A stretch of DNA of 64,000 nt, from NCBI GenBank assembly GCA_030248295.1, contig JASANH010000890.1, positions 49,379 to 113,378 of the forward strand, given 5' to 3'. The notes beneath the pieces are model-generated. The model worked only from the letters and a program-made list of their open reading frames with translations, ran no database searches and was not told where the DNA came from. Of the stretch, positions 54,601 to 64,000 are shown piece by piece. Source of the DNA: Mesodorylaimus sp. YZB2_4. Taxonomy: Eukaryota > Nematoda > Enoplea > Dorylaimida > Dorylaimidae. Each line of letters starts with the position of its first letter. Position 1 is the stretch's first letter. Made by a program: the position numbers and the translations under genes.

Positions 54601-57600
54601 ATGAGTGGCGAATTTCCCAAATTTCTTTCTAAACGCACCAACAATACGCCGAGACGCAATAGCACTCAGGTGACAATGATCTTCAGGAGAGATCGAAAGT
54701 AAATTGCACCCCGAGGTACTTGACTACGTCGGTGAACAAGATCGGAACTCCTTCAAGAACGATTTGATGATAGTTAGTCATACTTCTTATGATCAAGATC
54801 ACGCTTGCGTTGTGCGTTGAACTCGAGACCTTTTTCACTTATAAGCTGATCGATGAAATCGATCGCAGGCTAAAGAATTTCTGATATGGTATTGGCGAAT
54901 TTGGGCGGTGCTAATACTGTAAAACGAGATCATCGACGTATGCTTGTATAAGTATGTCCGGTTTTAAATTTTCGGCAGATAATGCCTCGAACTTTTGCAA
55001 AATAGGATTCATGAACGCAATAAATAAAGTTGGGGCCAAAACGGACCCTTCAGGTACACCATATGGAACTGGAATCGTCGATGAACCAGCTGAGTCCACA
55101 GCTACCATTTGTGATCAACCACATAAATAGGACTGTTACTGCTTCCAAGAAGAAATGTACAGGACACCAAACCGTATTTTTTTCAGATAATACATTGCGC
55201 TAGAGGCTTTTTTTAACCTAGGAGGTTAATTTATCTTCGCTTCAGGCCAACAAACAGAGCCTCAGCCAGTCCTAGCCACTGTCTACGTTGGGGTTGATAA
55301 AAAGACATTTTTCTTGCCGTATATTAAGTCATGAATAGACACCGAATCAGGTCGGGTTGAACCAGACGGGTCGACCCGAGCCGACCTGAAAGTCCCTGAC
55401 CCGAATTTGTTTTAAGCAGCTGAAGCTCCTTAAGATAAAAGCTTCGCATAATTCCTCTCAACATGTGGTGACTTCAGTGTAAAGGTGACTGAATGTATTT
55501 TGGTGGAGATACCTTATTTTAGGCCCCTGAATTTTCTTTAGTTATTTCCCAGTAATCCTAAAAATCCTTTCAAAACAGCATTTGTTCCTTTCCCTTAATA
55601 GTGGTCAAATAATTTAGAAACCTTAGTAGGTCTAAAAGCGAATAGGGTCTGCATAGGTTTTTTAATGGCCGTGTCTCTTACCTCCAGAGTGCGCATTCCC
55701 GTTCAGGTTCGAGCAAGCTATGAGTATGAGTACGCGTTTACGCTACTATGTCCTCTTTGGGAATGCACACGCGGCGCGGCACTACGCGAAACCTGGAGGG
55801 CGTGTATATTCTCAAAGGAAACAGATTATAGTCTTTAGCAAGATTCTGAATAATCTGAATTCTGAATAATCTGAATTCTGAATTATCTGAATAATAGGCT
55901 TGAATAACAAAGACTAGTTGCATAAGTTTGGAGCCAGAAACAGGCTGTACTAAGAATACGCAAATATATACTGGATTGACCCATGCTGGAGTGTGCGTCT
56001 AGTTTTTACAAATGATCTGCTTACAAGGTCATATTGTGCTGGAAACAAGCTCCTGTCAGAACGTTCACTATTGATGAAGAAATGTAAGGGTATCAATGAC
56101 TTTCGAACACGGCTGAAACTTTTTTTTTCGGTTTTTTTTTAAAATTTTTTGTGGGTTGGGCCCCGTGCCGCCCCAGTTCCCCCTTGGGACTTCCAACCCG
56201 TTTTGCCTATAGCCGGCCAGCAGTCTTGATAAATTTAAGCGAGGCAGTGAGGTGACCAGCTCTCACGGCAGCTTACCCCTAGGTGTGTCCCCTAGGGATC
56301 CACACGAGGGCATACTGTGCCAGCACCAGCCTCCCAGGATGATACTGGGCGAGAAGGGAGGGTCCTTCCCGACTGGTGCTTGGGAACCAGTTTCCGAATT
56401 CTCTACTCGTTCGGCGTCCGCCACATGACGTCGAAGACCGGTTCCCAATCTGAGAACGGGCCTACTACAGTAAATTGCGGTCCGCAGTCGGAACAGAACT
56501 GCGGACTCCCAGTCAGGGTTGCTTGCCCAAGCAATGCCGGACCAACTGACAATGAGCCACCGCGGCTCTTACACAGCTGAAACTGCTTCGCAATGTAAGA
56601 TGGTCAAGGAGTCGATGAGCCAAGGAAGTTATTATTGGTGCACAGAGTAAAATGCCAGGTTTTTCCGACCAGGTATACCAAAGACTTCTTACCGTAATTA
56701 TCGTTTGTACTTCTTCATATTCAGGAATCATATGTGACAGTACTTCTGAGAAGACCTGTCAGAGACATACTGTAGTCTTGCTTAGACTATGGCTAGTCCC
56801 ACCCATTTATCAGAGTTGCGAAGAGCTGTCAATAAGAGCTTACTGAAATATGAACCCTTACGCAGAACTTGCCCAGAAAATTTGGTCATACGCACATCTG
56901 AGTTGCCTGACACTTGAAAGTTACTCAGAATAAACCTGGGAGTGCAAGGTTTTTCATGCACTTTTATAAAGCTTTGCATTTTTCCTTTTTTATTCTTGCA
57001 AAAGTTGCTCTATACAAAAGCAAATTTTGCGAATATGGAGTCGAACGGATGCGAAAAGGTTCCTGTAATTGCTGAAAGTATAAACTTGCAAAACTGCAGT
57101 ATTTTTGACCCGTCTGACCCATGTTCATGTCCCTGTTTTACCACATCACCAAACGCTTATGCGCACTCGAGGGTGAAGGGACACATTTAACACGAAATGA
57201 TTTACCGGCCCGCGAGTCGAACACTCGCCCGTAACTGCGCACCTGGAGTGAGAGGCCCGATCTTTCAAAAAAGTGACCCGACCCGATTTCGACCGACCCG
57301 ACCTGAAATTTAACTGACCCGACCCGACCCGAAACTACCTGACCCGATCCAGGGTCTACTCATGCATTATCTGAAATTCTGAACAGTGATCATAGTCTCT
57401 ATTTTAGATTGGACTCAGATTACCCTTGTCCGTATGGCTATGTTACTAAACGGGATGAACCCTTACCTGGCAACCCATACTACACTGACTCGACATTCCC
57501 CTCAAATAAATCTAACCTGATCGCCTGGATGGTATCTCATTGTCAGACAGAGAGCAACCGAGAGCACATCGTCGAACGTATGGCCTCTGCTGGTCTAAAA

Positions 57601-58092
57601 ATTGATGTTTTCGGAACATGTGGAAACCACACGTGCGATAAGAAACAGGAACTTGGTTGTTATGACGAGCTTGGAAAAAAGTTCAAATTTTATTTATCGT
57701 TCGAAAATAGCATGTGTCGAGATTATATCACTGAAAAATTCTCAAACGCTCTCAACGCTAATATGGTACCGATTGTTTATGGAAGTGGTGATTACGAGGC
57801 CATTCTTCCATCTTATCCGAAACCTGGTTTCATCAATGTGAAGCATTTCAAAAACTCGCGAGAACTGGCAGCTTATTTGCGCTATTTGGATAAAAATGAG
57901 ACAGCATATGCGGAATATTTCGAATGGCGACGTTTTTATCGGGTACACGTTCGACAAGGGTTTGATGGATTTAGAAAGATGTGCTACGACTTGCAAGGTG
58001 ATCAGAAAAACGAAAAGATTTATAATGATATGAATGAATGGTGGGTCGAGAACGCTAAATGCGGTGATCGATGGGGCGATGAGTGGACGTGA
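51619..58092 (+). CDS. GT10 alpha-1,3-fucosyltransferase, copy 2
   Basis: Two exons, 51619-52175 and 57408-58092, join in phase 2 at exactly the same position as in copy 1 (MTYR-LDSDYP), giving 413 aa. The N-terminal membrane segment is SLFIVTFLFLVLYICIS. The catalytic block repeats copy 1, for example VTILMWTKYYGGEDLV, WMVSHCQTESNREH and ENSMCRDYITEKFSN; the segment from the second half of that block through PKPGFINVKHFKNS is identical in protein. The stem and the last 30 residues differ. The gene is a tandem duplicate. Its intron has grown to 5.2 kb with LINE, SINE and other repeats. AATAAA lies 100 bp after the stop. Confidence 0.92.
52190..52865. repeat. diverged dispersed repeat pair in the intron
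   Basis: Segments near 52205-52390 and 52690-52865 share the order GGCGGTCGG, ATCGATAC, CTTGCCT, TTTTT, GTCTC and CCGCxGCxTGGGTGCGCTGG. They look like two old copies of one unidentified repeat. Confidence 0.5.
52866..52975. repeat. 110-bp direct repeat, copy 2
   Basis: Identical to 50758-50867 over its full length, with the flanks unrelated on both sides. This suggests a recent mobile or converted piece. Confidence 0.95.
53931..53952. repeat. (ATTGT)n microsatellite tail of the LINE
   Basis: Four exact ATTGT units at 53931-53950, preceded by ACTGT. Their position at the 3' end of the minus-strand LINE relic fits a simple-repeat tail. Confidence 0.8.
53931..55210 (-). pseudogene. non-LTR retrotransposon (LINE) relic
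   Basis: On the minus strand reverse-transcriptase blocks appear in order: YISSWKQ and QSYL, MVAVDSAGSS, GVPEGSVLAPTLFIAFMN, ILIQAYVDDLVLQY (the catalytic YxDD box), then TDVVKYLGVQFTF, and a C-terminal region with SIERRRQQLKLVQFYKFYYG. Stops and frameshifts break it repeatedly. The 3' end is marked by a pentanucleotide tail, (ATTGT)4 on the + strand at 53931-53950. It sits in the intron of fucosyltransferase copy 2. Confidence 0.8.
55330..56940. repeat. dispersed repeat related to 41690-42090
   Basis: The GGTCGGGTTGAACC part lies at 55345-55420, and the ATGGCTAGTCCCACCCATTT and CCAGAAAATTTGGTCATA parts at 56787-56893. The interval contains the SINE at 56121-56571 and other sequence, so the copy is expanded or broken. 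Confidence 0.5.
56121..56571 (-). repeat. tRNA-derived SINE copy 5
   Basis: A full-length minus-strand copy with a T-rich (A-tail complement) end, GTGGGTTGGGCC, and a head reading GAGCCGCGGTGGCTCATTGT (box A-like TGGCTCATTGT). CACGGCTGAAACT at 56108-56120 and CACAGCTGAAACT at 56572-56584 form a 13-bp target duplication with one mismatch. Confidence 0.85.
57160..57355 (-). repeat. second SINE family copy B2 and ACCCG-rich tract
   Basis: 57160-57262 shares GCGCACTCGAGGG and the box B complement GAGTCGAACACTCGC with copy B1. It is followed by a degenerate GACCCG/ACCTGA repeat at 57270-57355, just before the acceptor of the last fucosyltransferase exon. Confidence 0.55.
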
Positions 58093-58191
58093 TGGCAGGC
58101 AAACGAAAAGCCCTTGCTAAAAGACCCCTCAAAGTTAGATTTTGAGAAAGCTACTTAGGCAAAATAGAAATGTACCCAGTTCACTCAAAGG

Positions 58192-58197
58192 AATAAA
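58192..58197 (+). terminator. poly(A) signal of fucosyltransferase copy 2
   Basis: Canonical AATAAA about 100 bp after the TGA stop. Confidence 0.6.
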
Positions 58198-58204
58198 TCT
58201 TGAA

Positions 58205-58300
58205 AAAAGGGCGCTTAGCGTGCAAGGTCAGAGGGGGTTTATGTTTCGCAAACCGACCTTCGTCCCCAAGACGAACTATCCGCACCACCGTGCCTGCTTT
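58205..58300 (-). repeat. SINE head fragment
   Basis: GCGTGCAAGGTCAG and GTTTCGCAAACCGACCT match copy 3 near 24610-24650. The copy is truncated on both sides. Confidence 0.6.
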
Positions 58301-58381
58301 CCTTATCATTTTCACTGTCACTTTTTTGCCTATACTGTACGGTTGCACAGGTTGTTTTCAGTGCAATGCCTATCTGCTGGT

Positions 58382-61313
58382 TAGTGTTGCAAATGACGTC
58401 GGTTTTTCAATTTGACTTTGACTTTGACGGGGCAAAAATGCTCAATTTTGAAATTTGACATTGACTCAAAGTTGACCTTTCGCAAAAATTCCAGAAAGAC
58501 TCTGTGGACACGGCCTCTTGTCCCACCGCGTAGCTTGAGCAGGAATGCCGCCCCTCGTTTACACGATTGTGAGACGTTTCCCCCACTGTGTCGTTTCCCC
58601 ACAGTGTCTGGTGGGGAAACGACTCTCTGAGACATGCGACGTTTCCTCACTGAGACGATTCCCCCACCATCAGTTTTGAGAAACTGCGGCTATTAAAATT
58701 TTGAGCCTTCGTACGGGAGTGAGTGCTCATCCACAAATTTTCATCGCTTATCCTAGAAGACATGAAATATGCCTCAAATACTCCACGATTTTGTTGAATC
58801 ATCGTTCGACTGCCATGCTCCGAAAGCCATGTTGTGATAGGGCCTAAAATGCTTGCTTCACGTTTGCTCCTTGGACCACTCTCGCCTGGTTCGAGGACAA
58901 AGAAGACGAGCCTAATACATCGTGAATGAGGAAACTACTTTGCCAAAATCTGCAGCTGTCATACTGGTGAGTTCACCCAAGTTCCACTGCCTGAATTTAT
59001 GTCTTTTGTTTTTCCCGATTTACAGTGAGGTAGTTCTATCCGTACATCTGGATTTGAAACATGTCTTGATTGGCACAGAAAACCTGGTCTGGTCTTACAT
59101 ACATTCGTATTGGCAGCGTAAGTTGGGAGCCTGCAATAATAAATCTGCGATAAGTTGAAAGTTCAAAAAATGTGTAGCCTGAATACCTTGCACCTTGAGC
59201 TGAAGCACCAAACTTGTTACACTGCCCCTCACCCTACAAGCCAAACCCATCATCCTGCCACACATATCCAATCACACACGTAGTGCCTTTTGCGACCCTA
59301 CCTGCATATCAGGAAAAAATTATGGTGGGGGAAACGACACGGTGGGGGATCGTCACAGGGGGGGGAGGGGGGAACGTCGCCATGTCTCAGTGAGTCGATT
59401 CCCCCCACCAGACGAGGTGGGGAAAACGACACAGCGGGTGCAGTCGTCTCAGCGGGGGATGACCGAGTGGGGGAATCGTCTGCGGGGGATGACCGAGTGA
59501 ACCGGGAATCGTCACGGGACCGTTTCCACAGCCATCGCCTAAGTCTGGGGCGGAGGTTGGCTGCGGCCGTGCCTGTCTGGGTAGACAGGACGACTTCCAA
59601 ATCTTGTTCAGTCTTCCTTTTGGACTAACATTGGGCTGACGTGCTGGAATAAACAGTATTTTTGAAACACTGAAACTTTAACTGGCCAAAGAAGATCATG
59701 TACACATGATTTTATTTGGTTGTGCCAAGTAGAGTGTTCTGAATACTAGATTCTGCCAAATATTTTTGCCAGGTAGGTCAGGCATGCAGTGAGCATAATC
59801 GCGCGTCCAAGGAGGTATTCAGGGAGCGATCATTATATCTCTGTTTTGTGCCATGCTACGGAGTACTTTTTTGCGGAATTTTATTGTTGACTGACTTGAA
59901 TAATCTTAGCAAGCTCGTGGATAAAATTTTTTGCGGATGGCGACTAGGGATAGCTCGGGATCCCGATCCCGACATTGAGGCATTGGGATTCTGCATATAT
60001 ATGTAAGCGTAAGCAGGCTAGGTACACTCTGATCCATCGCATCATTCTTGCCAGAGAAAGCAGAAGATATTGGCTTAGTCATCGTTCGAGGAGACGACAG
60101 TGCAAAGGCTGACAACAGTAGCGTTTACTGTGCAGGTCACTAGAGTGGAGAAATGGCACGAATGAAATATTGTGTGGCTGCGGCGCTGTGAGACTTCCCT
60201 AAATCAGTCTGACACAGACAAAATTTTCTTTCAGCATAAGACTGAGGAAACAAAGATGACAGTAAGGAAAGAAAATCTGACGATAAGGGAAGAAAGAACT
60301 GAAGAAAATTTTGGAGACTTCTAATCAGGATATGCACATGCATCAGACAAGTACAGCATCGTCTGCAACCAGTCTTCGAATAAACTGGCATGTGATATGT
60401 GGAATCTTATTTCTGACGTGAGCCCCGGCGTGGGTCTCAGTGAGAAGAAAGAACGTCTCCTTTTCTTGAAATTCTTGAATTTTCACGAGCTTCCTTTTGC
60501 CTGCCCTTGACTGGGTCGGATTACTGAGTGGATTACTTCATAAGCTTTCGAACTGGAGAGCCAAGCTTGAGTAGAGTTCTTTTGTTCAAAAAGGAAAGCC
60601 AAGGGCTCTTCTTCCATTCTTCTCACTCACACACGTGAGATCGTCAGAAAACTGGGTTCTTATAGGGTTTCTTATCAGTCCTCATGGGTGATGCCAAGAA
60701 TGGTCAACGTGGGCAAGCACTGTCTACATGGTAATTCTTCTTCATATTACCATAACACAGGGTGGACCATCTTGCTTCACTAATCCTGCTGATGCTTTCC
60801 CTCACACACATGACATGGCTGAAAGTCGAACAAATTTTTTCAATATTGACGACTTATTTCCGCTTGCTCAATATTCAATGAAGCGTCAGTTCTGTCTTGG
60901 TCCGTTTTGGCACATGGTTTTGGTGCTTATCTAAATGTTTTTATTGGCACAGGAAAAAGTAAAACTCTGTCTTCTCAAAAAGATTCAGTGAAACTGAAAC
61001 AAAACCCGCCTTATTTTAACATACAGTTACCATAAAACTGTAACTGAAATCTTTCACAAAACTATGAGAAAATGGCTCAGCATGTCTCGAAACGACATCA
61101 GAACGTAAATTCTTGGTCTTGGCTCATGGATTTAAATAATGCATGCGCGAAATGTCAAAATTTTTTGACTAATAGCAAGATTTTTGACTTTGAGCCTGAC
61201 ATTGACAGGGGCCCCAAAAAATTTTTGACAATAATATTGACTTTGACGAAATTTTGAAAACATACGATTTTGACAAGATTTCGACTTCGACATTGACGTC
61301 AATTGCAACACTA
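58382..61313. mobile_element. hAT-like element with TAGTGTTGC termini
   Basis: TAGTGTTGCAAATGACGTC at 58382-58400 recurs inverted as GACGTCAATTGCAACACTA ending at 61313. Both ends carry TTGACTTTGAC-rich subterminal repeats (58410-58490 and 61155-61300). The 8-bp flanks are CTGCTGGT and CTGCTTTT, six of eight matching. Short TAGTG-type termini and an 8-bp duplication are hAT features. No transposase frame is seen in the 2.9 kb interior. Confidence 0.6.
58571..59450. mobile_element. nested element with ~110-bp inverted arms
   Basis: The left arm 58571-58677 and the inverted right arm 59316-59450 align along their lengths. Shared blocks include CTGTGTCGTTT, GTCTGGTGGGG, CTGAGACATG and ATTCCCCCACCAT. 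The arms are rich in GTCGTTTCCCC units. The 640-bp interior has no coding frame. It lies within the hAT-like element. Confidence 0.65.
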
Positions 61314-61850
61314 CTGCTTTTACATCATCCTTCTGACTACAGGGTCAAAGTATAGTGTTGTGACCATTGCCGCTTGAGGGCGCCTGGAGTTCATGGGGTG
61401 GCTTAGGCAGTTGGCTCGGTGAGGAGGAGCAAGGGCAGTATAAGGACAGGCTTCTGGATGAGATTACCGCTCTCCCTTCGAGGGGGGGGGGAGCCATCCC
61501 TACATGTGGTCCACCCCATTGGCAGAACCGAGGGGCGAGTCAGGCGCCAGCCAGGGACTTCGATTAGCGATTAGTATACTCTCAAAGGGTCTCTGCGGTC
61601 GTCGTTTCCTTCGTTTCATACTGGAAAAGTGCAGGAGTTGACTCCAGGGAAGGTATTTGGTTTGTCTGCGGATTTGTCTGTGGGTGAGATATAGGACGGC
61701 TGAGACATCGTCGTGCATTGTTGTGCTTCGTAAAGGATCCTCTGGTGTTGACAGCAGTCTTTACTGCGCCATCGACAGTGGAACTGTTCGTCAGCGTAGG
61801 CATCTTAGGACCGAGTGCATTCGACCTGCAGCCAGGCTAGTGTATTATTG
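61314..61850. other. spacer, no gene supported
   Basis: Contains a 10-G run at 61482-61491. Overlapping open frames on both strands show no recognisable domain. Confidence 0.4.
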
Positions 61851-61852
61851 CT

Positions 61853-62672
61853 CAGAGCAGTTGCAGGCACCATTGGGAGGTGCGGCACACAGTAGGAAGC
61901 AGGGTCTCACTGATCGATATTCTGCAGGAATAAGCCTTTCTACAAGGCTTGGGCTATTGAAGACCTTGGACCACTCGCTTGTAAGTTCAGCCCGAACCCG
62001 CCGGCACGAGAGCGAAAAAGTATGCACAGAAACGGTATGCCACCCACCGGGGTCGCCGCACGAAAGCTTAGTTTCGTCCAAAGGAGCCGTTTTGTCCACG
62101 AGAGGCGCAACTCAATCATAATTGCATCTACATCTGGTGCTTTGATTCCGCCTGCCCATATTGGCTGGCATAACACCACTTGACGAACTTTTGGATGTTC
62201 ACCATCCCGCGTATTAACAATCTTATTTTGCGCAAGGTGCCCGCAGGTGGGACCAGGCTCATCATTGAATAGATTAATATCGATCCTAATAGCTGGTTCC
62301 ACACGAGCACCTTGCCCGCCATCGTCAAGTATCTCCTTCTCCCGATTCTTTTCTAACATGGCAGCTTTAAAATCAAAGTTGCAACCTTGCATATGCGCTG
62401 GATTATGCGCCAAGGTTGCCCAGAATTCGAATCTTGTCAACTGTAATTATGCCCTCCGGAACCGCGGCCGCGCCCGGACGAGCTCCAGTTGCACAGAGCA
62501 GTTGGGCACCCTTGGGAGGCGCGCAAACACGCCTGAGGGGTTTGTTGAGGAATCGGGGTCTTAGTGATCCATACTCTGCAGGAAGGCCTTTCTACCAAGC
62601 TTGGGCTATTGAAGACATTGGACCGCTCGCTTGTAAGATCACCCCGAACCCGCTGGTACGAGAGCGAAGAAG
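61853..62672. repeat. pair of ~170-bp direct repeats 640 bp apart
   Basis: 61853-62018 and 62493-62672 share CAGAGCAGTTG, TTGGGAGG, GCTTGGGCTATTGAAGAC, CGCTTGTAAG, CCCGAACCCG and ACGAGAGCGAA with point differences and a small indel. Between them the minus strand is open for 166 codons (to 61940), a frame I do not recognise. The pair could be terminal repeats of an element or two SINE-like copies. Confidence 0.6.
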
Positions 62673-63555
62673 ACCTCGCACACTCTCAAACATACAACAA
62701 AGCGCATAACAATAGTTTTCGATGGGACGCCAAAGAAGCGTACATGCGATGCGTCGATGTGCGAGTCAATTGCTACAGCCATCACTGTTTATTATCAGCC
62801 CGCAAAAAAGCATTGTGTCGCACGCTTTGTTGACAAATCGCACTCAAATTTACTTTCGCTCATGCGATTGCACATCACACACATGCACGCTTTGCCAGCC
62901 ATTCACTGTATTTGCAATAATTTTTGTCCATAGGTGCATATTTAGGGAAGGAATATCATCAGAATTAGGAAATTAGTGTCGGGGCAGACCTGTTCTACGA
63001 CAACAGAATTTCTTAAACACAATGGATGGTAAGGTCGCATATGTGCCGTGAGAAACAATACTGGCCATCTCTGCCATCTCTGATGACACGCTGCCATTAA
63101 ATTCCAAATTGCAAGAAAGAGAAGAATCTGGGCCCTTTTTTAAATCTGTCCTATCTTAATTTGTGCATGCTTTCCGAAGAATAAAGTCCATCTCGGCTGC
63201 TGCAATATTCGAGCATTCAATCTTTATGTCTTTTGGGAAATGATCTTCCCGATAGCGTTAGAGTTGCCTTTCTCAGTCGGTACATTTCGAGGCATAATCG
63301 TAAAAGGAACCGAAAGAACATACGCCACTATCTAACAGCCAGTTCACAAGCCGCGGGTGTACTGCACCTTTATCCGATCCAGCTGCAGTTGAATTTTCAA
63401 TTATTGCCGTTTGAAAACGCCTAAAGTGTTATTCATCTTTTCCATTTATGGTAAGTTCGACAATCGTCCAGTTCACCTATAACGTCCTGGCTTACAAATA
63501 AGGTTATCAGGATCCGCCTTCGCCAACTTGCGGAAAGGTTATCTCGCCTCAGAAG
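62673..63555. other. spacer, nothing recognised
   Basis: No coding frame, repeat or RNA gene that I can support. Confidence 0.4.
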
Positions 63556-63559
63556 TCTC

Positions 63560-63800
63560 ATAAGGCAACGTCGCTAGTCAAATTTTACACAATCAAAAAA
63601 TTGCGATCGGTTCCTGGGTGCAAAAGAAAGCTCAGTGCAAAATAGAGGTGTTGTCACCTAGTAAGCAGTGGTCAGTTCTAAGTCTAGTGAAATTTTTTTT
63701 AATTCTTCTGATTTTTTTCGGGTTGTTCAAAGAAAAACCCCAAAACCAGAGCGCTGGAAGCTTGAATTCAAAGTCTGTATCTCCGTTAAAGGGCGGCGTC
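63560..63800. mobile_element. MITE copy 4, left part
   Basis: GTTCCTGGGTGCAAAAGAAA with GCTCAGTGCAAAATAGAGG, CAGTGGTCAG and the GGAAGCTTGAATTC block follow the same order as in copies 1 and 2. The right terminus is not found before the window ends. Confidence 0.65.
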
Positions 63801-63868
63801 ATGAATACATCTTCGCCAAGTCAGTCAGCTCTAAAGAGCAAAAACTATGGATTAACATCAAACTTCAG

Positions 63869-64000
63869 GCAATATCTTCCTGGCAAGCTCTCCAAAAAAG
63901 CGCATCAAAAAAGGACGCATCGGCAAAAGGAAGCAAAAATGCAAAAGAGGGTAATAACGGAGCAAAGAAGCATAGGATAATACACGGCTTCTTAAGTGTG
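63869..64000 (+). CDS. possible exon running off the window edge
   Basis: After an AACTTCAG acceptor-like site a frame stays open for 44 codons to the window end. It is Lys/Ala/Ser rich (WQALQKSASKKDASAKG, then NAKEGNNGAKKHRIIHGFLS). There is no similarity I recognise. The composition looks coding, but the evidence is thin. Confidence 0.3.

Overview
This window comes from an animal nuclear genome. Genes are split by spliceosomal introns, many only 51-60 bp long with TTTCAG-like acceptors. Some genes carry AATAAA signals, and the spacers are full of decayed eukaryotic transposons (SINEs, a LINE, mariner, MULE, hAT-like and MITE copies). A TMEM237 gene with an X-box-like promoter site implies a ciliated animal. 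The protein kinase A (PKA) ends (a MLKFL head and a KCAKEFAEF tail), as I remember C. elegans KIN-1, look nematode- or ecdysozoan-like. The TIR-SAM protein is of a kind I associate with other invertebrates. I would not name a phylum from this window.

All recognised genes lie on the + strand. In order: a secreted BPI/LBP-type lipid-binding protein (893-2361, two exons); the 3' part of a TIR+SAM protein with a 2.95 kb transposon-filled intron (3346-7382); TMEM237, rebuilt from six exons (9386-11456); an unrecognised Pro/Ser/Gln-rich ORF (16822-17631); the PKA catalytic subunit gene (18753-37549); a single-exon XXYLT1-like GT8 glycosyltransferase (42514-43563); and two tandem GT10 alpha-1,3-fucosyltransferase genes (47910-50183 and 51619-58092). 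The right end is repeats plus one possible exon running off the edge.

The most notable locus is the PKA gene. The exons of its conserved core splice together in perfect phase. It has three mutually compatible phase-1 first exons (MGNA..., MLKFL..., MLASSFFFG...), and two further phase-0 candidates that would bypass the A-helix exon, one of them a 331-codon open stretch. At the 3' end three alternative terminal exons each encode a complete C-tail with its own stop. Two of these tails share a DEDPxLFxxKP segment and look like duplicated exons. They differ at positions that matter in PKA: the adenine-contacting Tyr of FDDY, the Ser338 site and the terminal FxxF.

The repeats can be dissected. 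A tRNA-derived SINE with box A and box B has several copies with 11-13 bp target duplications, one of them inserted into another. A MITE sits inside a mariner transposase relic with a TGA target duplication. An element with about 110-bp inverted arms lies inside a roughly 2.9 kb hAT-like element. Runs of 10-23 G or C recur across the window.

Functionally the genes are unrelated: lipid or immune recognition, TIR signalling, cilium gate, cAMP signalling and Golgi/ER glycosylation. The right half does group glycosyltransferases (one GT8 and two GT10).
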